Below are positions 54,757-61,856 of a stretch of DNA of 64,000 nucleotides, piece by piece. The notes under the pieces are model-generated. The model worked only from the letters and a program-made list of their open reading frames with translations. It was not told the origin of the DNA and ran no database searches. The DNA comes from Methanococcoides vulcani (GTDB lineage: Archaea > Halobacteriota > Methanosarcinia > Methanosarcinales > Methanosarcinaceae): positions 62,001 through 126,000 of the forward strand of contig NZ_FOHQ01000006.1 in NCBI RefSeq assembly GCF_900111645.1. The letters run 5' to 3'. Each line of letters opens with the position of its first letter. Position 1 is the first letter of the stretch. A program made the position numbers and the translations under genes.

Positions 54757-55602
54757 TTATAGAGGTTCGATATGAACAAATACGTCCGAAACCCCTCTAA
54801 ACGTTCTCTTTAATTCATTTTCAATACGTCTTACAACTCTCTGGGAATCCCTGATATGCATATCAGACATTACTTTTACATGAAGATCAACAAAGATACT
54901 CTGTGAAGCTCCATGTGCACGCACCATGTAGCAATTCTCCACACCATCGATCGAATTTACGATCCTGCGTACAGCGGTTTCGTCAAGCCTGCATGCATCA
55001 CATAATGTATTACTGGATTCTACAATGATAAATGTGCATTCTTTAAAAAGAAATGCTACTATTAAAAATACAACCAGAAGTTCTGCCAGCGGATAGATCG
55101 TTCCCGAGATCAGAATTCCTGCAACGACAACTGACAACAACAGGTCAGTTTCGATCAGAGATATATTGAATATCTCATTTTTCTCTGAAGAATCATTTTC
55201 GTTTTTGATCTTCAGTATCAAAATATCCAGCATAATTGCAATAAGTACTGTTGCAAGCACAAATGAATAAAATCCGTAATAGCTATCGACTGATACAGCC
55301 GTAATTAGTGTTTTTAGAATGTCAAGACCAAATAGAATGAACATTAAGGCAACAAAAAGAGAGATCAATGAACCATATTTTTTATAGCCATATGGATGGT
55401 CCTTCTCAGCAAAATGTGAAACAATCTGTGGACCGAATATTCTGGCAGATCCTATTATACAGACAAAAAGTGAATAATATCCTATTAATTCAATTGCAGA
55501 GAGATCGACATATATTCCCATAGCTATCTTTAGTATTGCCATTGCCAGATAAACTGAAAAGACTGCAAATGATGTTCCTTTTACTGTAGATATTTCCCAC
55601 AT
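54757..55602 (-). CDS. Cation diffusion facilitator (CDF) family transporter
   Basis: The 281-residue protein has about six membrane helices and a C-terminal cytosolic domain of CDF type: 'ISHFAEKDHPYGYKKYGSLI', acidic TM residues ('FVLATVLIAIMLDILILKI'), and 'ENCYMVRAHGASQSIFVDLH' followed by 'SQRVVRRIENELKRTFRGVS'. CDF proteins export Zn2+, Co2+, Fe2+ or Mn2+. The canonical HxxxD metal-site residues of the first helices are weak here, so the ion cannot be named. The HPYG motif is typical of the family. Confidence 0.75.
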   Translation of the reverse strand: MWEISTVKGTSFAVFSVYLAMAILKIAMGIYVDLSAIELIGYYSLFVCIIGSARIFGPQIVSHFAEKDHPYGYKKYGSLISLFVALMFILFGLDILKTLITAVSVDSYYGFYSFVLATVLIAIMLDILILKIKNENDSSEKNEIFNISLIETDLLLSVVVAGILISGTIYPLAELLVVFLIVAFLFKECTFIIVESSNTLCDACRLDETAVRRIVNSIDGVENCYMVRAHGASQSIFVDLHVKVMSDMHIRDSQRVVRRIENELKRTFRGVSDVFVHIEPL

Positions 55603-55686
55603 TCCGATCCCTTCATTTTTCAGATCAAGTCCAGCCGGTCAACCGACCAGCTGGAAACTTGAATGTACCTATTTTGCACCGTAGAT

Positions 55687-56262
55687 TTACAGCGGTGCAA
55701 CTGTCTTACCGAATACGGAATTCGTTACGAGTGCAAGTGAAGTGTACATTGCAGAAAGACCAAGTAATAAGGTCACGAAACCTGCAAGTGAACCAACTCC
55801 AATTCCAAAGTTCACAGCTGCATTCAGGAAGAATGTCAGTGTAAGTGTAAAGAATACCACAATTATTGCCTTAACTCCGATCTTAAATGTAACAAGCAAT
55901 AACACCAGAGAAACTATACCCCATATCAGAAGGTAGAAACCAACTGAGGCTGCACTGGCTGCACCGAGCACTCCGCCTGCGAGACCTGCAGACATCAGTA
56001 TGAATGCCAAGGAGAACCAGAACAAGCCAAAGGCTGAGAATGCAGTTGCTCCGAAAACATCTCCTTTTTTCCAGCCCTGAATACCTGCAAATACCTGTGC
56101 AAATCCACCAAGGAAGATGGACATTGATACTACCATTGTAGCGTCTGCAAAGAATCCTAAACCCATAAGACCTAACATTGTAGCAGCAAGACCAAGTCCC
56201 ATGAACCCAAGAGGTGCCGGATCTGCTGTATTGTCAACTATACTTAAATTCTCGTCTGTCAA
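55687..56262 (-). CDS. GPR1/FUN34/YaaH-type acetate transporter
   Basis: The 191-residue protein starts with TTG (56260-56262) after GGAAGTG and has six membrane helices. The first carries 'NTADPAPLGFMGLGLAATML', the family motif N-x-x-P-x-P-x-G-L, and later helices carry 'FGGTAFSAFGLFW'-like and 'LGLSAMYTSLALVTNSVFG' segments. SatP/AceTr proteins carry acetate or succinate. Its place between mtaCB-1 and the CDF gene, all on the same strand, suggests uptake of acetate for carbon assimilation beside methanol use. It is the gene after mtaB-1. Confidence 0.85.
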   Translation of the reverse strand: MTDENLSIVDNTADPAPLGFMGLGLAATMLGLMGLGFFADATMVVSMSIFLGGFAQVFAGIQGWKKGDVFGATAFSAFGLFWFSLAFILMSAGLAGGVLGAASAASVGFYLLIWGIVSLVLLLVTFKIGVKAIIVVFFTLTLTFFLNAAVNFGIGVGSLAGFVTLLLGLSAMYTSLALVTNSVFGKTVAPL

Positions 56263-56520
56263 AGATGATCACTTCCTGTTTTATTGTAATAATGGATGTT
56301 GTAAACTACTAACCAATAATATATATTTAAACAATTATAAATTATAATGTATAATAAAGCGAAACCTCGCTCACTAAAAATAAAAAATACAATTTAAAGG
56401 AGATAAAGGAGTTTGTAAATTCCTGGGTATCGCCTCCTATTTGTTTGTTTGCTTTACGGAAAGGGTGTTACCGTAGTTAGTAAAGGGGTTTTTAAACGTC
56501 TGTAATACAAGGTGATGAAA

Positions 56521-56545
56521 GTAGCCCCGAAAAATCCGGGGCTAC
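56521..56545 (-). terminator. Terminator of mtaCB-1
   Basis: GTAGCCCCG and CGGGGCTAC form a perfect nine-base stem with a seven-base loop, 35 bases after the mtaB-1 stop codon (read on the minus strand). Confidence 0.7.
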
Positions 56546-56579
56546 AGTCCACGTCTGGAAAAACTTTCCGGCACGTTGC

Positions 56580-57965
56580 TTAGAGACCGTAGTTCTCAGG
56601 CAAGAATACCTTGACTTCTTCCTTGTACTTGCTCATGCAGTCGCTCATGAAGGTGTCCTGGTCGTCTGTAAGTGCTCCCAGTGCAGCCTTTGCGTCTGCG
56701 AGTGCGCCCTTCTCGAACCTTGTGAGTTCGAGCTTGCCTGCAACTCCTTCTTCCATGATCTCTATGGATTTGAGTGCAGCGTTCTTTGCACGGAGGTAGA
56801 TGTCATTTCCGTCTTTGACAATTGCTTCACCAACGCGGTATGCATTGTCATATGCAAGCACATAGCCCTGTGGATCCCTGTACTTGTCGGAAAGTGTGAA
56901 CAGGTCTCTGAGATCCTTTGCTTTGCCTGTTGCAGTTGCTGTGTTCATCAAAGCACAGTCATATGCAAGGGATTCTGACCAGCACTGGACAGATGTACCA
57001 CCAAACTCAGCATGATATTCGACAGACTCGTTGGACCAGAGGTCACAGCATTGCATGACAAGATTACCCATGACATCGGAGTGTGCGCAGGTTGAACTCT
57101 TACCTTCCTGTGCTATTGGGACACCGGCAATTGACTTTACGATGGTGTTCTCATATCCACAGTCCTTACCTGGACCTACAGCTCCTGCCTCGTATGCTGC
57201 GAGAGACCTTGGTGCTGAGATTGCCCTTGCAATGATTGCAAGTGTGTGAGCAAGGTTCTTGTCGAGCAGACCACCTGCAATGAACATTGCAGTATTTGCT
57301 TCGGAACAGTCAGTGTCACCAGCTGCAACAACGTTGTTCTTCTTTGCGACACTGGCGATCTCCTGCCAGATGAAATCCATATCCATGGTACCCAGGCAGC
57401 CAATTGCATAGAGCATACCAGGAACATCGTTCCTCAGGATAGAATAGTCGAATACTTCCTTACCACCCATTGTCTCAATGGAGAGCAGGTCTGCACCGTT
57501 TGATGCTACTTCTTCGAATGATTCCATCAGGGTGTTGAACTTGTCACCTCTGAGTTCAAGGAAGTCACGGTCTTCACGGATGTCACCAGGTGTGTGTCTT
57601 AATGCACATTTGATTCCGTATTCATCGTGGAACTCTTCCATGATAGTCTTCTGTGCGTGTGCGACCTCTCCTCCCCATGTTGGGTTGTTGGTCATCTGTT
57701 CAACGTGTTCTGTCTCAAGTACTACAGCTGGGAAACCTACCTGAACCATACGGTTCATGATATCTGTGGTGATCCTCTGGTATTCTTTGACGAGTTTCTC
57801 CTTTGATGCACCTGCTTCAGGTCTTGGAGCATAGTTCACTTCAGGAGTTGTGTATCCGCCACCGATCTCAAGGCCAAGTCCTGCCTTTACAGGGAACTTT
57901 GACTTACCGAAGATCATTTCATCTGCACTGCCATATGCCATTTTTGTGTATCTGTTTATTGCCAT
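56580..57965 (-). CDS. mtaB: Methanol:corrinoid methyltransferase, copy 1
   Basis: The start at 57965 (MAINRYTKMAYG) follows AAGAGGTGAAG; the product has 461 residues, the usual MtaB length. It transfers the methyl group of methanol to the Co(I) corrinoid of MtaC using a bound zinc. Conserved stretches: 'FGKSKFPVKAGLGLEIGGGY', 'HAQKTIMEEFHDEYGIKCAL', 'AAGDTDCSEANTAMFIAGGL', 'AVGPGKDCGYENTIVKSI' and 'STCAHSDVMGNLVMQCCDLW', which include the metal ligands (Glu and Cys residues). It is very similar to the second copy at 59542. It forms an operon with mtaC-1 just upstream, 13 bases apart. Confidence 0.97.
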   Translation of the reverse strand: MAINRYTKMAYGSADEMIFGKSKFPVKAGLGLEIGGGYTTPEVNYAPRPEAGASKEKLVKEYQRITTDIMNRMVQVGFPAVVLETEHVEQMTNNPTWGGEVAHAQKTIMEEFHDEYGIKCALRHTPGDIREDRDFLELRGDKFNTLMESFEEVASNGADLLSIETMGGKEVFDYSILRNDVPGMLYAIGCLGTMDMDFIWQEIASVAKKNNVVAAGDTDCSEANTAMFIAGGLLDKNLAHTLAIIARAISAPRSLAAYEAGAVGPGKDCGYENTIVKSIAGVPIAQEGKSSTCAHSDVMGNLVMQCCDLWSNESVEYHAEFGGTSVQCWSESLAYDCALMNTATATGKAKDLRDLFTLSDKYRDPQGYVLAYDNAYRVGEAIVKDGNDIYLRAKNAALKSIEIMEEGVAGKLELTRFEKGALADAKAALGALTDDQDTFMSDCMSKYKEEVKVFLPENYGL

Positions 57966-57978
57966 TTTCTTCACCTCT

Positions 57979-58749
57979 TTAGTGTTTATGGAATTCCTCT
58001 TTAAGTGCGCTAATACCTGCTCCGGCAACGATCTTATCTGCCATCTTTGGTGCGTCAGCAGCTTCTTCACCGTAAACACCTAATTCGTAGGTAGTGACGA
58101 AGTCCTGGTTAACTGCTCCACCGCCACAGGCGAATGGGACCTTAAGGCCTGCTTCAAGCAGCCTGTCGTTGACAGCCTTGAAAGCATACATTGTTGTTGT
58201 CATCAGTGCAGTACCTGTAAGCATGATTGGTTTCTCAGCTTTGACAGCCTCGATAACTTCATCCACAGGAACGTCACGTCCAAGGTCAACTACTTCGTAT
58301 CCGTTTGCCCTGAGAAGAGCAGCAACGATGGTCTTTCCAATATCGTGTACATCTCCTTCTGCTACATGGCATACGACTTTGCCCTTTGAAACAGGTGCTT
58401 CGTCAGACTGCTCCTTACAGAAGTCGATACCATCGAGCATTGCATCTGCGGACATCATGACGTTTGGAAGGAAGATTACACCCTGGTCGTACAGATCTGT
58501 GACAACCTTCATACCTACCATGAGAGCATCGTCGATCAATGCAATTGGGTTTTTGCCTGCGTCGATTGCCTTCTCGAGACCTTCGATAACGTCGTCTTCC
58601 TCGCCTTCAAAGATTGCTTCTGCAATTGGTCTGTATAACTCATCCTTTGGATAGAGTTCAGCTGCAGCATCTTCAGGCGTCATTGCCTTTTCCATTTTCA
58701 CATTATACCTTACCAGAATTTCACTGGGATCTATATCGAGACTGGTCAT
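57979..58749 (-). CDS. mtaC: Methanol corrinoid protein, copy 1
   Basis: The 256-residue protein has an N-terminal helical cap (about 1-120) and a B12-binding Rossmann-like domain (about 120-250) with the base-off/His-on motif 'EGDVHDIGKTIV' (Asp133, His135, Gly138), followed by 'VVDLGRDVPVDEVIEAVKAE' and 'PFACGGGAVNQDF'. It carries the corrin-bound methyl group between MtaB and MtaA. GGAAGTAAAAC precedes the ATG. It is the first gene of mtaCB-1, behind a leader of nearly 800 bases. Confidence 0.97.
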   Translation of the reverse strand: MTSLDIDPSEILVRYNVKMEKAMTPEDAAAELYPKDELYRPIAEAIFEGEEDDVIEGLEKAIDAGKNPIALIDDALMVGMKVVTDLYDQGVIFLPNVMMSADAMLDGIDFCKEQSDEAPVSKGKVVCHVAEGDVHDIGKTIVAALLRANGYEVVDLGRDVPVDEVIEAVKAEKPIMLTGTALMTTTMYAFKAVNDRLLEAGLKVPFACGGGAVNQDFVTTYELGVYGEEAADAPKMADKIVAGAGISALKEEFHKH

Positions 58750-59527
58750 GTTTTACTTCCTTTGTTCTTTTTTATGTATTGAGACGATCATTAAACAGTT
58801 AGAAGATCGTCTTCGATCCAATCCATCAGATTTCGTCCTGAAATCCTAATAATACGTCTGGTATTTCTGTATATAAACATTTCTATTTAAAGGGTTTACT
58901 ATATAAATATAACGAGTGATACCAATTAATTTTAATAGTAAATTTTAAAAGACAAAACCGCTTACTGATATTGGAAATCTAATGCAAAAAAGCATTGGTA
59001 AAAAATAGAAGATTATATGGCATAGAAATACTTATATATAATAAATATTTTTCATCGAAATTAAACATATATAAAAATATATCCCTGGATGCAAGATAGA
59101 ATTAAACACATTAAATGTAAAGAAAAAAGTCTATTGATTCCGATACTGGACTTTAATTAGATTAAATTTGAAAAAAGTACATACAAAGTTATAGAAAGTT
59201 ATATATAGTGCTATACATCCAGATTTATTATTAATAGAGAGGAAAAACAATAACAACCGGCAGAATAAACGAAAAAACAAAGAAATAATGTAACTTTCAT
59301 TTGTGAAAAAATTCTAAAGATTAGTACGGCAATAGATATATTGAGGAGATAATATAATAACATAAAATAATTAACACCACTGCTAGCTATCAAAATACTT
59401 AAATAATACTTCAGTGCGCAACACCTGCATTGCCAAACAGATGATCCTGAATATCAGGACAATAACATTGTACCGCAATTAGCAGAAGAAAAATAGTATC
59501 TAAATTAAAGAGAAAAAAGTAAATAAT
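58750..59527 (-). promoter_or_regulatory. Long AT-rich leader between mtaC-1 and mtaB-2
   Basis: This 778-base stretch is very AT-rich, with several TATA-like elements (near 59030-59050 and 59190-59215) and no convincing gene. In Methanosarcina the mtaCB operons have long 5' untranslated regions that take part in regulation; this region fits that picture. Confidence 0.5.
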
Positions 59528-59543
59528 GAGAAGATATCTTCTC
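59528..59543 (-). terminator. Perfect palindrome at the end of mtaB-2
   Basis: GAGAAGATATCTTCTC is a 16-base perfect palindrome overlapping the mtaB-2 stop codon and followed on the minus strand by a T-rich stretch. It may be the terminator. Confidence 0.4.
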
Positions 59544-60927
59544 AATAACCATAATTCTCAGGCCTGAATTCATCCATTTCAGTCTTGAACTTGTCCATTT
59601 GCTCTTCAATGAAAACATCCTTCTCATCGGTAAGGGAATGAAGTATCTTGGTAGCGTTTGCCAGAGATGCTTTCTCGAACTTGGAAAGTTCTAATTGCCC
59701 TTTTGAACCCCTCTCAACAATATCACAGGCTTCAATTGCAGCGTTTTTTGAACGCAAATATATATCATTTCCATCCTTTACGATAGCTTCCCCGATCCTG
59801 TACGCATTGTCAAATGCAAGTATGAAGGACTGAGGATCACGATATCGGTCCGAAACCATCAGGACATCCCTGAAAACCTTTGCATAACCAGCCTCAATAG
59901 CCGTATTCAGCATTGAGCAATCATAGGATAATGTTTCGCCCCAGCACTGGACACTTGTACCGCCAAATTCACCATGATATTCTACGGACTCATTGGACCA
60001 GAGATCACAGCACTGCATAACAAGATTACCCATAAGATCCGAATGAGCACAGGTGGAAGCTTTTCCTTCCTGTGAAATGGGAACACCAGTGATAGCCTTG
60101 ATAATCGTGTTCTCATAACCACAATCCTTTCCCGGCCCAACAGCTCCTGCCTCGTATGCTGCAAGCGACCTCGGTGCAGAAATAGCCCTTGCCACTATAG
60201 CCATTGTATGGGCAAGTTTCCTGTCAAGGAGACCTCCTGCAATGAACATAGCAGTGTTGGCCTGGGAACAATCGGTATCTCCTGCAGCAATTACATTGTT
60301 TTTCTTTGCGATCCTGCTTATCTCGGACCAGATGAATTCAACATCAAGAGTTCCGAGAATTCCTATTGAGAACAAAATTCCCGGTATGTCGTTATGCAGG
60401 ATAGCAGTGTCAAAAACGCTCTTGCCTCCAAGGGATTCAATAGAAAGCATATCAGCACCGCTGGATGCCACCTGCTCAAAAGATTCCATAAGAACATCAT
60501 AAGGGTCTCCACGCAGGTCAAGACTCTCACGACCTCCGCGAATATCGGCAAGAGTATTGCGCAATGCACATTTGATACCATATTCATCGTAATATTCTTC
60601 CATGATGGTCTTCTGCGCATGTGCGATCTCTGCTCCCCATTCAGGATTCGTGGTCATCTGAAGCACATGTTCGGTCTCAAGAACTACGGAGGGAAAACCC
60701 ACCTGGACCATCCTTTGAAGGATATCAGTTGTGATCTTCTCATATTCTGCAACAAGTTTCTCTTTAGACTCTCCTGATGAAGGCCGAGGTGCATAATTTA
60801 CTTCTGCAGAAGTGTAACCTGCTCCGATCTCCAGATCAAAGCCTGTACTTACAGGATAAAGGGAGTGTCCGAAGACCATATCCTCAAAATCATCATATGC
60901 CATTTTTGTATAGCGTTTTACATCCAT
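59542..60927 (-). CDS. mtaB: Methanol:corrinoid methyltransferase, copy 2
   Basis: The start at 60927 (MDVKRYTKMAYDD) follows GGTGGTTACTTT; 461 residues. It has the same conserved blocks as copy 1 ('AAGDTDCSQANTAMFIAGGL', 'AVGPGKDCGYENTIIKAI', 'STCAHSDLMGNLVMQCCDLW') but differs at the N terminus ('DDFEDMVFGHSLYPVSTGFD') and in the C-terminal helices. In Methanosarcina, mtaCB isozymes differ in their expression and catalytic role. The second pair here could be used under different methanol levels. Confidence 0.97.
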   Translation of the reverse strand: MDVKRYTKMAYDDFEDMVFGHSLYPVSTGFDLEIGAGYTSAEVNYAPRPSSGESKEKLVAEYEKITTDILQRMVQVGFPSVVLETEHVLQMTTNPEWGAEIAHAQKTIMEEYYDEYGIKCALRNTLADIRGGRESLDLRGDPYDVLMESFEQVASSGADMLSIESLGGKSVFDTAILHNDIPGILFSIGILGTLDVEFIWSEISRIAKKNNVIAAGDTDCSQANTAMFIAGGLLDRKLAHTMAIVARAISAPRSLAAYEAGAVGPGKDCGYENTIIKAITGVPISQEGKASTCAHSDLMGNLVMQCCDLWSNESVEYHGEFGGTSVQCWGETLSYDCSMLNTAIEAGYAKVFRDVLMVSDRYRDPQSFILAFDNAYRIGEAIVKDGNDIYLRSKNAAIEACDIVERGSKGQLELSKFEKASLANATKILHSLTDEKDVFIEEQMDKFKTEMDEFRPENYGY

Positions 60928-60940
60928 AAAGTAACCACCA

Positions 60941-61705
60941 TCAATGTTTGTGGAATTCCTTCCTGAGGCGTTCAACATCAAATCCTTTCAGTATAGCATC
61001 TGCGATCTTCGGAACGTCTGCTGCTTCCTCACAATAGAGACCAAGATCGTACTGGGAAACAAAATCCTGTGTAACTGCACCCCCGCCACATACAACAGGA
61101 ACGTTAATATCACTATCAAGAAGACGGGAATTCACATCTTTGAATGCAGACATTGTAGTTGTCATAAGGGCAGTCCCGGTAAGCATGATCGGATTTTCCC
61201 TTTTCACAGCAGCAATGACCTCCTCAACGGGAACATCTTTTCCAAGATCAATGACCTCATAGCCTTTTGCCTTGAGAAGCACTGTTACGATCTTCTTGCC
61301 GATATCATGTATGTCACCTTCTACAACATAGGAAACGATCTTGCCCTTATATTCGTGCTCCTGACCGGAGCGTTCCTTACAGAACTCAATTCCTTCGATC
61401 ATTGCCTGAGCTGAGATGATGACATCAGGAAGATAGAGCATATTACCATCATAAAGTGTTGAAACGATCTCCATTCCCACCATGAGTGCATCATTTATCA
61501 GGGATAAAGGATCCTTACCCTTATCTATCGCATTCTGAAGACTTTCCACAACTTCATCTTCATCTCCTTCAAAAACAGCTCTTGCAACTTCACGTATAGC
61601 TTCATCTACCGGAAATAGCTTCTCTGCAACTTCTTCAGGAGTCATTTCCTGTTCTACCTTTACATTATATCGTACCAATGTACGTTGAGGATTTATGTCG
61701 ATCAT
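60941..61705 (-). CDS. mtaC: Methanol corrinoid protein, copy 2
   Basis: The 254-residue MtaC paralogue has the corrinoid motif 'EGDIHDIGKKIV' (Asp131, His133, Gly136) and the conserved 'DLGKDVPVEEVIAAVKREN' and 'VVCGGGAVTQDFVSQYDLG'. TGGAGGAATAATTT precedes the ATG. It is cotranscribed with mtaB-2, 13 bases apart, and lies about 150 bases downstream of a PAS/GAF sensor gene on the same strand. Confidence 0.97.
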   Translation of the reverse strand: MIDINPQRTLVRYNVKVEQEMTPEEVAEKLFPVDEAIREVARAVFEGDEDEVVESLQNAIDKGKDPLSLINDALMVGMEIVSTLYDGNMLYLPDVIISAQAMIEGIEFCKERSGQEHEYKGKIVSYVVEGDIHDIGKKIVTVLLKAKGYEVIDLGKDVPVEEVIAAVKRENPIMLTGTALMTTTMSAFKDVNSRLLDSDINVPVVCGGGAVTQDFVSQYDLGLYCEEAADVPKIADAILKGFDVERLRKEFHKH

Positions 61706-61856
61706 AAATTATTCCTCCATAAATATCAATGGTCTATGGTCCACCCTATAATAATTAACAAATCCCGATCAATAAATCATAATCGTTAAGTCATAATATA
61801 AATTTAATTGATGATAATTTAATATTATAAATGACAACGCTTTAACACACTAAATA

